Below are positions 8,269 to 16,287 of a stretch of DNA of 64,000 bases, piece by piece. Each line of letters begins with the position of its first letter. Positions within the stretch are counted from its first letter, which is position 1. Origin of the DNA: CADEED01 sp036274075. GTDB lineage: Bacteria; Pseudomonadota; Gammaproteobacteria; Steroidobacterales; Steroidobacteraceae. The position numbers and the translations under genes were made by a program. Where the stretch lies: contig DASUGK010000056.1 of the NCBI GenBank assembly GCA_036274075.1, positions 1 through 64,000 on the forward strand. Direction: 5' to 3'. The notes beneath the pieces were generated by a model that searched no databases, had not been told where the DNA came from, and worked only from the letters and a program-made list of their open reading frames with translations.

Positions 8269-9075
8269 TCAGCCCTCGTCCGGCGCGAAGCCGTCGGGAC
8301 GCTGGCCGTCGTACTCGATGGCGCTGGCGCCCGAGTCGGCGAGGATGAAACCGATGGGCCGCTGCTGTTCCTCGGTGAGGTGCGCGATGAGGCTGGCGGT
8401 GCGCGCCAGCATGGGCACGCCTTTCACCGCGAGCAGCGGGTAACCGGCATCGAGCAGCACCGCGGCAATCGCGCCCGAGACGTTCATCGCGAGTGGCTTG
8501 CCCCAGATCCCCGGCACCAGGCGCTCGACCAGGCCCGCGACCTCCATGTGCTTGCCGGCGACGCCAGCTTCGGTGGCCACCGCGAGCAGCCGCGCCACGC
8601 GCGGGTCGCTGTTCTTGTGCACGGGGTGTCCGTAGCCGGGCACGGGCTTGCGCGCCGCCCGCATCTCGCCGAGCACGGCACGCGCCGCGACGTCCGGCGC
8701 CTCGGCCGGCGTGCGTGCCACGATGCCGGCATAGAGCCGCGCGGCGGCGTCCGCGGAACCGAGGATCACCGAGCCGCAGCCGAGGATGCCGGCTGCGACC
8801 GCGCCCTGCAGCGCTTCGGGCGCCGCGGCCAGCGTCATGCGGCTTGCCGCGACCGAGGGCACCAGGCCGTGTTCGGCGATGGCCACCAGCGTGGCGTCGA
8901 GCACGCGGCGCTGCGCCGCGCCGGGCATCTGGCCGGTGATGAGCAGCCAGACGTGGTCGGTGAAACTGATGGAGCCCACGAGCTCGCGGCACAGGTCGTG
9001 GCCGCGCACCACGATCGTCTCCGCGTTGGACGCGGAAATCGCCGAGCTGCGCTGTGCCTGCGGCCCGATCTTCAT
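8269..9075 (-). CDS. Citryl-CoA lyase-like protein (short citrate-synthase fold)
   Basis: A 268-residue member of the citrate synthase superfamily, much shorter than citrate synthase and of the size of stand-alone citryl-CoA lyases. The signature GYGHPVHKNSDPR includes His150, matching the conserved histidine of the family, and an FTDHVWLLITGQMP segment is near the start. The reaction is expected to be retro-Claisen cleavage of a citryl-CoA-like thioester to acetyl-CoA plus an oxo acid. It is the first gene of the six-gene minus-strand operon; its ATG follows a GAGGGG ribosome-binding site, with the IclR-type palindrome 28 nt upstream. The substrate is inferred only from the neighbouring CoA-transferase. 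Confidence 0.82.
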   Translation of the reverse strand: MKIGPQAQRSSAISASNAETIVVRGHDLCRELVGSISFTDHVWLLITGQMPGAAQRRVLDATLVAIAEHGLVPSVAASRMTLAAAPEALQGAVAAGILGCGSVILGSADAAARLYAGIVARTPAEAPDVAARAVLGEMRAARKPVPGYGHPVHKNSDPRVARLLAVATEAGVAGKHMEVAGLVERLVPGIWGKPLAMNVSGAIAAVLLDAGYPLLAVKGVPMLARTASLIAHLTEEQQRPIGFILADSGASAIEYDGQRPDGFAPDEG

Positions 9076-9102
9076 CGCTGAGCCCCTCTGCGCTGCCTGT
9101 TT

Positions 9103-9115
9103 TTCGCATAGCGAA
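9103..9115. promoter_or_regulatory. Palindromic operator, copy 1 (before citryl-CoA lyase operon)
   Basis: The sequence TTCGCATAGCGAA is an almost perfect palindrome (TTCGC / GCGAA arms) lying 28 nt upstream of the citryl-CoA-lyase start codon. The same motif occurs at 9228-9240 and, in the other orientation, at 10130-10142, each time just before a gene of this island and nowhere else that I noticed. The flank GAAATGGA also matches copy 2 (GAAATAGA). It is most simply read as the binding site of the IclR protein encoded between the copies. Confidence 0.65.
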
Positions 9116-9227
9116 ATGGAGTTCGGTTAACGAAGCAGCGCGCGAAGATGCTGAACCGCGTCACCCTGTTGCGTCAAGGCATGCGGGCGTGGCGCGCGCG
9201 GTACGGCAGCGGGCGGCTTTCCATTTC

Positions 9228-9240
9228 TTCGCATACCGAA
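9228..9240. promoter_or_regulatory. Palindromic operator, copy 2 (before the IclR gene)
   Basis: TTCGCATACCGAA, 15 nt before the preferred ATG of the IclR regulator. It differs from copy 1 at one position. If the regulator were translated from the upstream ATG at 9148, this site would lie inside the coding region, so it also argues for the later start. Autoregulation by the IclR protein is the likely meaning. Confidence 0.65.
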
Positions 9241-9255
9241 ATAGACTTCGCGCCC

Positions 9256-10059
9256 ATGCCCGCCAGGAACACCGCTCGCCGCGAAGCCATGGGAGGCCTC
9301 GCGAAGGGGCTCGCCGTCATCAAGTCCTTCTCGCGCGACCACTCGGCGCTGACGCTCAGCGAGATCGCCGCGTCGGCGCGCATGCCGGCGGCCACCGCGC
9401 GCCGCTGCCTGCTGACCCTCGAGGAACTCGGCTACGTCACGCGGCGCGGACGCTCCTTCCTGCTGCGACCCAAGGTGCTCGAGCTCGGCGCCGCCTACCT
9501 CGAGTCCATGGACATCGAGCACCTCACCAAGACGCACCTCGAGGAGCTGGCGCGCGAAACCGGTGACTCGGCCGCATTGTCGGTGCTCGACGGCAACGAC
9601 ATCGTCTACGTGGCGCGCACCTCGGTGCGCACGCTGGTGCGCCTCGAGGCGCACGTCGGCAGCCGCTTTCCCGCGCACGTCACCTCGATGGGCCGCGTTC
9701 TGCTGGCCGGCGTCGGCACCGAGCGCCTCGACCAGTATTTCCGCACGCAGAAGTTCAGTGCGCTCACCTCGCAGACGGTCACCGACCAGAAGAAGCTGCG
9801 CCAGCTGATCGAGGAATGCCGCCGCGCCGGTTACTCGGCAGTCGAGGACGAACTGGCCTACGGGGTCGTCGCGGTCGCCGTGCCGGTGTTCGACCAGTCC
9901 GACCGCGTCGTGGCCGCGCTCAACAGCTCCAGCCACTCGCGGCGCCTGTCGAAGGCCGCGCTGGTGCGGCAACGCCTGGCGATGCTGCGCAAGGCCAGCC
10001 GCGAGATCTCGGTGGAGCTCGCGCGGGTTCCCGGCATCGCGCTCAGCGCGCAGACCTGA
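9256..10059 (+). CDS. IclR-family transcriptional regulator of the catabolic island
   Basis: A 267-residue IclR-type regulator closest in layout to the PcaR/PcaU/PobR branch that controls aromatic catabolism. The N-terminal helix-turn-helix begins MGGLAKGLAVIKSFSR and continues LTLSEIAASARMPAATARR. The C-terminal effector domain contains LARETGDSAALSVLDG and ends VPVFDQSDRVVAALNSSS. The open frame extends to an ATG at 9148, but the ATG at 9256 is chosen because the upstream stretch holds the operator-like palindrome and does not look like an IclR N-terminus. It sits between the two halves of the island, and three matching palindromes place its target genes on both sides. Confidence 0.88.
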   Translation: MPARNTARREAMGGLAKGLAVIKSFSRDHSALTLSEIAASARMPAATARRCLLTLEELGYVTRRGRSFLLRPKVLELGAAYLESMDIEHLTKTHLEELARETGDSAALSVLDGNDIVYVARTSVRTLVRLEAHVGSRFPAHVTSMGRVLLAGVGTERLDQYFRTQKFSALTSQTVTDQKKLRQLIEECRRAGYSAVEDELAYGVVAVAVPVFDQSDRVVAALNSSSHSRRLSKAALVRQRLAMLRKASREISVELARVPGIALSAQT

Positions 10060-10085
10060 CAAACACACCTCCCGTCGGGCGCGCC

Positions 10086-10114
10086 TTGACGCTGCCCGGT
10101 CGCCGCCCTAGCCT
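10086..10114 (+). promoter_or_regulatory. Candidate sigma-70 promoter for the hydrolase-wrbA genes
   Basis: TTGACG at 10086-10091 and TAGCCT at 10109-10114 are separated by 17 bp, a plausible sigma-70 arrangement. Transcription would begin near 10121, directly before the third IclR-type palindrome at 10130-10142, so bound regulator could block initiation. The -10 hexamer is a weak match, and this is a prediction by eye. Confidence 0.4.
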
Positions 10115-10129
10115 GTTTGCGAAATCTTT

Positions 10130-10142
10130 TTCGGTATGCGAA
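10130..10142. promoter_or_regulatory. Palindromic operator, copy 3 (before alpha/beta hydrolase)
   Basis: TTCGGTATGCGAA is the exact reverse complement of copy 2 (TTCGCATACCGAA). It ends 4 nt before the hydrolase ATG and lies just after the candidate promoter. Its presence here links the hydrolase-wrbA genes to the same regulator as the divergent operon. Confidence 0.65.
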
Positions 10143-10146
10143 TTCC

Positions 10147-10947
10147 ATGAACTGCGCGCACCGTGAACTGCAGGTACCGGGTGCCCGTCTGCGTTACCGC
10201 GACGACGGCGCGGGCCGCGCCGTGGTTCTGGTGCACGGCTGGACGCTGGACCTCGACGTGTGGGAACCGCAGGCCGCGCTCGCGGCGGAGCTGCGCATCG
10301 TGCGCTACGACCGCCGCGGCTTCGGGCTGTCCGGCGGCCGGCCCTCGCTCGAGGACGACGTCGGCGACCTCGGCGCGTTGCTCGCTGCGCTCGGGGTAGT
10401 TAGTCCGCTGCTGGTGGGCATGTCGCAGGGCGCGCGCGTGGTGCTGGAATTCGCCGCGCGGCATCCCGGCGTGGCGCGCGGACTGGTGCTGGACGGGCCG
10501 CCCCCGCTGGCCGCCACCGGCACCCGTGACGACCTGCCGCTGGCGGAATTCCGCGAGATCGCCACGCGCGACGGGCTCGAGGCCTTCCGCCGCGCCTGGG
10601 GCGCTCACCCGCTGGCGCAACTCGTGGCCGGCGACGCGCGCAGCCATGCGCTGCTGGCGCGCATCCTGGCGCGTTACCCGGGCCGCGACCTGCTCGACGG
10701 CACGCCGCTGCGCGAAACCCTCGACGCGCCGCTGCTGGCGCAGGTGCGCACGCCGGTGCTCATCGTCAACGGCGAGCGCGACACCGAGGCGCGGCGCCGG
10801 GCCGGGCTCGCGCTGTGCGCGCTGCTGCCCGCCGCGGAACACCAGTTCATCCCGCAGGCGGCGCACCTGCCCAACCTCGACGCGCCGCAGGCCTATAACC
10901 GGATCATGATCGAGTTCGCGCGCCGGCATTTGCCGGTGGCCGCGTGA
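10147..10947 (+). CDS. Alpha/beta hydrolase
   Basis: A 266-residue alpha/beta-hydrolase-fold enzyme. It has an oxyanion-hole LVHGW (residues 28-32), a nucleophile elbow GMSQG with Ser93, an acid in NGERDTEARRR and His240 in AAHLPNLDAP, so the triad is complete. The size and the opening VPGARLRYRDDGAGRAVVLV resemble enol-lactone hydrolases and esterases of catabolic pathways, but the substrate is unknown. The ORF opens further upstream at 10117, yet the start at 10147 is preferred because the palindromic operator occupies 10130-10142. It is followed 17 nt later by wrbA. Confidence 0.87.
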   Translation: MNCAHRELQVPGARLRYRDDGAGRAVVLVHGWTLDLDVWEPQAALAAELRIVRYDRRGFGLSGGRPSLEDDVGDLGALLAALGVVSPLLVGMSQGARVVLEFAARHPGVARGLVLDGPPPLAATGTRDDLPLAEFREIATRDGLEAFRRAWGAHPLAQLVAGDARSHALLARILARYPGRDLLDGTPLRETLDAPLLAQVRTPVLIVNGERDTEARRRAGLALCALLPAAEHQFIPQAAHLPNLDAPQAYNRIMIEFARRHLPVAA

Positions 10948-10964
10948 TTCGAAGAGGGGAGCCC

Positions 10965-11585
10965 ATGGCGAAGATACTCGTGCTTTACCACAGCTGTTAC
11001 GGACACATCGAGCAGATGGCCTACGCCCAGGCCGAGGGCGCGCGGCGCGTGCCGGGCGCGGAGGTCGTCGTCAAGCGCGTGCCCGAACTCATGAAAGAGG
11101 AAGCGATGCGCGCCGCGAAGATGAAGGTCGACCAGCCCGCGCCCATCGCCGATCCGAACGAGCTCGACCAGTACGACGGTTTCCTGTTCGGCACCGGCAC
11201 GCGCTTCGGCAACATGACGGCGCAGATGCGCAATTTCATGGATCAGACCGGCGGCCTGTGGTTCCGGCACGCGCTGGTGGGCAAGGTGGGCAGCGTGTTC
11301 ACCTGCACCGCCAGCCAGCACGGCGGCCAGGAAACCACCATCACGTCGTTCCACACCACGCTGCTGCATTTCGGCATGGTCATCGTGGGCCTGCCCTACA
11401 CCTACAAGGATCTCTCCACGATGCGCGAGGTCACCGGCGGCACGCCCTACGGCGCCAGCTCCATCACCGGCGCCGGCGCCGAGGCGCGCATGCCGAGTGC
11501 GCTCGAGCTCGACATGTGCAAGTACCAGGGAGAACACGTGACGCGGATCACCACGGAACTCGTCGCAGGCCGCGCGGCCCGGTAA
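10965..11585 (+). CDS. wrbA: NAD(P)H:quinone oxidoreductase, WrbA type
   Basis: A 206-residue flavodoxin-like protein of the WrbA family, which reduces quinones by two electrons with FMN. The FMN phosphate loop is YHSCYGHIEQMA, followed by GTGTRFGNMTAQMRNFMDQT (PTRFGN in many homologues) and ASQHGGQETTITSFH. It is preceded by a good ribosome-binding site (GAGGGGA at 10954-10960) that decides the ATG at 10965. In this cluster it could reduce a quinone formed during aromatic degradation or give protection from one; that role is inferred from location. Its stop codon overlaps the start of the next gene (TAATG). Confidence 0.92.
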   Translation: MAKILVLYHSCYGHIEQMAYAQAEGARRVPGAEVVVKRVPELMKEEAMRAAKMKVDQPAPIADPNELDQYDGFLFGTGTRFGNMTAQMRNFMDQTGGLWFRHALVGKVGSVFTCTASQHGGQETTITSFHTTLLHFGMVIVGLPYTYKDLSTMREVTGGTPYGASSITGAGAEARMPSALELDMCKYQGEHVTRITTELVAGRAAR

Positions 11586-12730
11586 TGAACCCGGACGCCG
11601 GCAAGACGGCGGCCAGCACGCCGTTCCGCTTCTACGACAATCGCCAGAAGTACCTGGCCTTCGTCAACACCTGCAACGAGAAGCAGAAAGTGGCGGATCG
11701 CGCGGCGGCCGAGCTGCGCGAAATCCGCCCCACCCCGCCGGCGCTGCGCCTGTTCGACGCCGGCATGGGCGACGCCACGGTGCTGGCGCGCCTCATGCGC
11801 AGCGCACACGCCTCGTGGCCCGCGGTGCCGCAGCTCGTGGTCGCCAAGGAGATCAGCCGCGAGGACGTGCGCCTGGGCCTGGAGAAAATGCCGGACCGTT
11901 TCCTCGAACACCCGACGACCGTGCTGGTGATCACCAACCTGCATTACGCCGACGCGCCGGCGCTGCGGCCGCGCAACGCCGAGGATGCCTCGCGGCTCAA
12001 CTGGCAGGTGCTCAGGCTCAAGGGTGATTCCTCGCACGAATACGCGCGCCAGATCGACGGCCTCGGCCCGGTGCTCGACTACGGCTGGGCCACGCGGCCC
12101 AGCGAATCCAGCGGCAACCCGGTGTACGTGCGGCCCTCGGTGCTGGTGATCTACCGCGAGGACCATGCCTTCCTGCTCGACGCGGTGATACCGCGCCCCG
12201 AGACGCCGGCCATCGACTACGACTTCATCCTCGCCTCGCAGCCCTGGCGCGCGCGCATGTCGGCGCAGTTCAAGGTGGGCAAGGTGCTGCTGCCGCTGGT
12301 GCAGCGGCTGTCTCCCGGCGGACGGCTGCTGGTCATCCAGTCGCGTGGCGAGGATCCGGGCCTCGAGATCGTGCGCATGCTGTGGCCCGGCGAGTCGCCG
12401 TTCCAGGTCGACCGGCACAAACTACTGGCCGAGCTGCGCAGCTCGCTCGGCGCCGACGCCGCGAAGTATTCGCTGCCCGATCCACCGGACAGCGAGGCCA
12501 TCTTCCGCTACGAGATGCACTCGCTGCCCGCGGAGGTGGGCGATCGCATCGGCACCTCGATGCTGTTCGCGGCCTGGAATGCCGCAATCTACGTGAACCA
12601 GGTCGAGGACGAGCGGCTCGGCGAGGCCATTGCCAACGGCAAGTACCTGGATGCCACGCAGGCGGTGCTGCGCAAGCACGGCGGACTGTGGTTCAACGAC
12701 GAGGCCTTCGTCGTCAGTCGCCGGCCCTAG
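11585..12730 (+). CDS. SAM-dependent methyltransferase-like protein
   Basis: A 381-residue protein with a Rossmann-type methyltransferase motif I (LRLFDAGMGDATVLARLMRS, about residues 57-76). A later stretch RLSPGGRLLVIQSRGEDPG resembles motif III. The opening FRFYDNRQKYLAFVNTCNEK places a conserved-looking module ahead of the SAM fold. I do not recognise the target. Translation is coupled to wrbA by a TAATG overlap, so it may be read through from the hydrolase promoter. The gene converges on pmbA, the two stop codons overlapping. No zinc motif or second domain is evident. Confidence 0.7.
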   Translation: MNPDAGKTAASTPFRFYDNRQKYLAFVNTCNEKQKVADRAAAELREIRPTPPALRLFDAGMGDATVLARLMRSAHASWPAVPQLVVAKEISREDVRLGLEKMPDRFLEHPTTVLVITNLHYADAPALRPRNAEDASRLNWQVLRLKGDSSHEYARQIDGLGPVLDYGWATRPSESSGNPVYVRPSVLVIYREDHAFLLDAVIPRPETPAIDYDFILASQPWRARMSAQFKVGKVLLPLVQRLSPGGRLLVIQSRGEDPGLEIVRMLWPGESPFQVDRHKLLAELRSSLGADAAKYSLPDPPDSEAIFRYEMHSLPAEVGDRIGTSMLFAAWNAAIYVNQVEDERLGEAIANGKYLDATQAVLRKHGGLWFNDEAFVVSRRP

Positions 12731-14106
12731 TCGCCGGCAATGGTCATTTCCGAGATCAGCACCGACCCCACGCGCACGCTGCCGCGCAGGTCGACGTCGC
12801 TGCCGATGGCGGCGATGTTCCGGTACATGTCCTTGAGATTGCCGGCGATCGTGATCTCGTGCACCGGGTCGCCGACCGCGCCGTTCTCCACCCAGAAACC
12901 CGAGGCGCCGCGCGAGTAGTCGCCGGTGACGCCATTGACGCCCTGCCCCATGAGCTCGGTCACCAGCAGGCCGGTGCCGAGCTCGCGCAGGATGCCTTCG
13001 AGCGGCAGTCCGCCGGACTTCGATTCCACCAGCAGGTTGTGGTTGCCGCCCGCGTTGCCCGTGGTGCGCAGGCCGAGCTTGCGCGCCGAGTAGCTGCCGA
13101 GCACGTAACCCTGCAACACGCCGTCCTGCACCAGCTCGCGATCGCGAGTGGCGACACCTTCGCTGTCGAACGGACTGCTGCCCAGGCCCTTGCGGATGTG
13201 CGGCCGCTCGCGCAGCTCGATGAAAGACGGGAACACCTGCTGGCCCGCCGCGCCGAGCAGGAACGAGCTCTTGCGGTACTGGCTGCTGCCGCGGATGGCG
13301 CCGAGGAAATGACCGATGAGTCCGCGCGCCACCTCGGGCGCGAACAACACGCGCGCGCGCTGCGTGGCCAGCTTGCGGGCGCGCAGCCGCGCCACGGCGC
13401 GCATGCCGGCCTTGCGGCCGATGGCCTCTGCGGATTCGAGGTCGCGCGCATCGCGCGCCGAGCTGTACCAGTAGTCGCGCTGCATGTCGTCGCCGACCTG
13501 CGCCAGCAACACGCAGCTGATGCTGTGGCTGGTCGACGGGTAGCCGCCGAGGAAGCCATGCGAGTTGCCATAGACGCGCACCCCGCGGTGGCTGCCGACG
13601 GTCGCCCCCTCGGAGTTGGTGATGCGTGTATCCACGGCCCGCCCCGCCGCCTCGCAGCTGCGCGCGCACTCCACCGCCTCTTCGGGCGCGAGGTCCCAGG
13701 GATGATCGAGGTCCAGGTCCGGGATGTCCCTGGCCAGCTCGTCGGGATCGGCGAGCCCGGCACAGTCGTCCTCCGCCGTGTAACGCGCGATATCGCAGGC
13801 CTTCTCCACCGTCTCGGACACGGCGCGCGGCGACAGGTCGGCGGTGCTGGCCGAGCCCTTGCGCTTGCCGAAGTACACCGTGACACCCATGCCGCGGTCG
13901 CGCTGGTATTCCACCGTCTCGACCTCGCCCAGGCGCACCGTGGTGGTCAGGCCCTTCTGCAGGCTGACGTCGGCCTCGGCCTGCGTGGCGCCCAGCGCGC
14001 GGGCGCGATCCAGCGCATCGGACACGATGTCCTTGAGCTCGGGGATCCTCGATCCGTCGACTTCCTGGCGTGACTGGAGCGGCTGCATTGGCGAAGTGGC
14101 TGGCAT
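12727..14106 (-). CDS. pmbA: Metalloprotease subunit PmbA (TldE)
   Basis: A 459-residue member of the TldD/PmbA (U62) family. PmbA lacks the metal-binding HExxxH of TldD and forms a heterodimer with it; here the corresponding region reads FAPEVARGLIGHFLGAIRG. Other family marks are GMGVTVYFGKRKGSASTADL near residue 80 and GVNGVTGDYSRGASGFWVEN in the C-terminal third. The complex processes small peptides such as microcin B17 precursor and the CcdA antitoxin in E. coli. It is divergent from yjgA, the classic gammaproteobacterial pairing. The start is taken at 14106; MQPLQSRQEV at 14088 is an alternative. The partner tldD is 5 kb away. Confidence 0.93.
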   Translation of the reverse strand: MPATSPMQPLQSRQEVDGSRIPELKDIVSDALDRARALGATQAEADVSLQKGLTTTVRLGEVETVEYQRDRGMGVTVYFGKRKGSASTADLSPRAVSETVEKACDIARYTAEDDCAGLADPDELARDIPDLDLDHPWDLAPEEAVECARSCEAAGRAVDTRITNSEGATVGSHRGVRVYGNSHGFLGGYPSTSHSISCVLLAQVGDDMQRDYWYSSARDARDLESAEAIGRKAGMRAVARLRARKLATQRARVLFAPEVARGLIGHFLGAIRGSSQYRKSSFLLGAAGQQVFPSFIELRERPHIRKGLGSSPFDSEGVATRDRELVQDGVLQGYVLGSYSARKLGLRTTGNAGGNHNLLVESKSGGLPLEGILRELGTGLLVTELMGQGVNGVTGDYSRGASGFWVENGAVGDPVHEITIAGNLKDMYRNIAAIGSDVDLRGSVRVGSVLISEMTIAGD

Positions 14107-14120
14107 GGCAGAATTGTACG

Positions 14121-14642
14121 ATGCAGGACGACGAGGAAATGCAGGAATTCGACGGACGCCCGAGCAAGAGCGCGCGCAAACGCGACGCTGCCGCGGCGCA
14201 GGCGCTGGGGACGAGACTCATCGAGCTCAAGGAATCCGAGCTGCGGGCGCTCGAGCTCGACGAGACCCTGCTCGATGCCATCCTGCTGGCGAAACGCATC
14301 ACCGCGCGCGGCGGGCTGGCACGCCAGCGCCAGTACATCGGCAAGCTGATGCGTGACATCGACACCGCGCCCATCGAGGCGGCGTTGAATGCGAAGTCGC
14401 GCGCCTCGGCCATGGACGCCGAGAAACACAAGCGGCTGGAAACCTGGCGCACCCGGCTGCTCACCGAGGGTCCCGCGGCACTGGACGAACTGATGAAATG
14501 GTGCCCGCAAGCCGACCGCAAATCCGTGCAGGCGCTGGTCACCAAGGCCACCGGCGCCAGGGTGGATTCCGGCAGCCGTGATGCCGCCTCGCGCGAGCTG
14601 TTCCGGACCCTTCGCAGCTTGTTTGATAGTATTCCGCGATGA
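14121..14642 (+). CDS. yjgA: Ribosome-associated protein YjgA/DarP (DUF615)
   Basis: A 173-residue DUF615 protein. The signature KSARKRDAAAAQALGTRLIE leads into a helical body with LAKRITARGGLARQRQYIGK. In E. coli the homologue (DarP) associates with 50S precursors and promotes late large-subunit assembly. The ATG at 14121 is chosen over an upstream frame opening at 14070 because it gives the usual acidic N-terminus. Its TGA overlaps the purE start (ATGA), so yjgA-purE-purK form one translationally coupled unit. Confidence 0.92.
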   Translation: MQDDEEMQEFDGRPSKSARKRDAAAAQALGTRLIELKESELRALELDETLLDAILLAKRITARGGLARQRQYIGKLMRDIDTAPIEAALNAKSRASAMDAEKHKRLETWRTRLLTEGPAALDELMKWCPQADRKSVQALVTKATGARVDSGSRDAASRELFRTLRSLFDSIPR

Positions 14643-15127
14643 AACCACTGGTCGGCATCATCATGGGTTCGTCTTCCGACTGGGAGACGATGCGCGCCGC
14701 GGCCGAGGCGCTCGACAAGCTCGGTATCCCGTATGAGACCCGCGTGGTCTCGGCGCACCGCACCCCCGACCTGCTGTTCGAGTACGCCAGCTCCGCGCAG
14801 GACCGGGGCATCGAAGTGATCATCGCCGGCGCCGGCGGCGCCGCCCATCTACCCGGCATGACCGCATCCAAGACCACGCTGCCGGTGCTGGGCGTCCCGG
14901 TGCAGTCGAAGGCGCTCAACGGCATGGACTCGCTGCTGTCCATCGTGCAGATGCCGGCCGGCATCCCCGTGGCGACGTTCGCGATCGGCACGGCCGGCGC
15001 CACCAACGCGGGCCTGGCGGCCGCGTCCATCCTGGCCAACAAGCGGCCCGAGCTCGACACCGCGCTCAAGAAATTCCGCAGCGAGCAGACCGCCAAGGTC
15101 CTGTCCAAGCCAGACCCTTCCAAATGA
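14639..15127 (+). CDS. purE: N5-carboxyaminoimidazole ribonucleotide mutase
   Basis: A 162-residue class I PurE, which converts N5-CAIR to CAIR in de novo purine synthesis. Family marks are VGIIMGSSSDWETM at the start, VVSAHRTPD around residue 38 (the catalytic histidine), and AGAGGAAHLPGMTASKT. Its start overlaps the yjgA stop and its stop overlaps the purK start, so the three genes are tightly coupled. Length and all motifs are normal. Confidence 0.97.
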   Translation: MKPLVGIIMGSSSDWETMRAAAEALDKLGIPYETRVVSAHRTPDLLFEYASSAQDRGIEVIIAGAGGAAHLPGMTASKTTLPVLGVPVQSKALNGMDSLLSIVQMPAGIPVATFAIGTAGATNAGLAAASILANKRPELDTALKKFRSEQTAKVLSKPDPSK

Positions 15128-16230
15128 CCCTCGGCATCGTCGGGGCCGGCCAGCTCGGGCGCATGATGGCCCTCGCCGGCTATCCACTGGGGCTCGATTT
15201 CCTGTTCCTCGACCGGGACGCGCGCACGCCGGGCGGCCAGGTGGGACCCATCCTCGAAGGCGCGCTCACCGATCGCAGGTTGTTAGGCCAGCTGTGCGAG
15301 CGATGCGACGTGGTCACCTTCGACTGGGAGAACATCCCGGTGGAGGCGCTGGAGGGCCTGCCCGGCAAGGCGCGCTTCGCGCCGCCGCTGCGCGCGCTGG
15401 CGGCGGCGCAGGACCGGCTGAGCGAAAAACGCACCTTCGAGCTGCTCGGCATCGGCACGACCCGGTACGCGTCGGTGGACTCGCGCGCGGCACTCGAAGT
15501 GGCCGTGAAATCCATCGGACTGCCGGGTGTGCTCAAGACCCGCACGCTGGGTTACGACGGCAAGGGCCAGTTCGTGCTGCGCACCGGCGCCGACATCGAC
15601 GCGGCCTGGGCGGCCCTCGGCAAGGCGCCGCTGCTGTACGAGAACCTCGTGCCCTTCGAGCGCGAGGTGTCGATCATCGCGGTGCGGGGGTTCGACGGCG
15701 CCATCGCCTTCTATCCACTCAATCTCAACGTGCACCGCGAGGGCATCCTGCGCCTGACACGCGCCCCCTTCGTGAACACCGCGCTCACGCGCCAGGCGCA
15801 ACGCGCCGCGCGCCGCCTGCTCGAGCACTTCAACTACGTGGGCGTGCTCGCCATCGAATTCTTCGTGTCCCGCGGCAGGCTGATCGCGAACGAAATGGCG
15901 CCCCGGGTGCACAATTCCGGGCATTGGACCATCGAGGGCGCGGAAACCAGCCAGTTCGAGAACCACGTCCGCGCCATCGCCGGTCTGCCGTTGGGCAGTA
16001 CGGCGCCGCGCGGCCATTCGGCCATGATCAACCTGGTCGGCGAACTACCCTCCCGGGAGGCCCTGCTGGCCCAGCCGGGCCTGCACTGGCACGACTATGG
16101 CAAGAGCGCCCGCCCGGGCCGCAAGCTCGGCCACGTCACCCTGGTCGAAAAGACCGCCCGGCAGCGCGATCTGCGGGCTTTCAAGATCCTGGGACGGATC
16201 GATCGCGCGACCTGGCTCGCAATTCGATAA
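15124..16230 (+). CDS. purK: 5-(carboxyamino)imidazole ribonucleotide synthase
   Basis: A 368-residue ATP-grasp enzyme that makes N5-CAIR from AIR, ATP and bicarbonate, the substrate for PurE encoded just upstream. It opens with GIVGAGQLGRMMALAGYPLG. The ATP-grasp region includes VLKTRTLGYDGKGQFVL and FEREVSIIAVRG, and the C-terminal part has EMAPRVHNSGHWTIEGAETS. The ATG at 15124 overlaps the purE TGA. All hallmarks are intact. Confidence 0.97.
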   Translation: MTLGIVGAGQLGRMMALAGYPLGLDFLFLDRDARTPGGQVGPILEGALTDRRLLGQLCERCDVVTFDWENIPVEALEGLPGKARFAPPLRALAAAQDRLSEKRTFELLGIGTTRYASVDSRAALEVAVKSIGLPGVLKTRTLGYDGKGQFVLRTGADIDAAWAALGKAPLLYENLVPFEREVSIIAVRGFDGAIAFYPLNLNVHREGILRLTRAPFVNTALTRQAQRAARRLLEHFNYVGVLAIEFFVSRGRLIANEMAPRVHNSGHWTIEGAETSQFENHVRAIAGLPLGSTAPRGHSAMINLVGELPSREALLAQPGLHWHDYGKSARPGRKLGHVTLVEKTARQRDLRAFKILGRIDRATWLAIR

Positions 16231-16287
16231 GACCGCTCAGGGTTTCCACGACCGGGGGCCGGTTTTTCCGTAATATCGGCCGCTCCG

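Noticed and set aside
9148..9255. Extension of the IclR gene to the ATG at 9148
   Set aside because: The added 36 residues do not resemble IclR N-termini and would place the operator-like palindrome inside the gene.
12422..14848. An 808-codon minus-strand frame overlapping pmbA, yjgA and purE
   Set aside because: It is out of frame with the clear pmbA product and antisense to yjgA/purE, with no recognisable domain.
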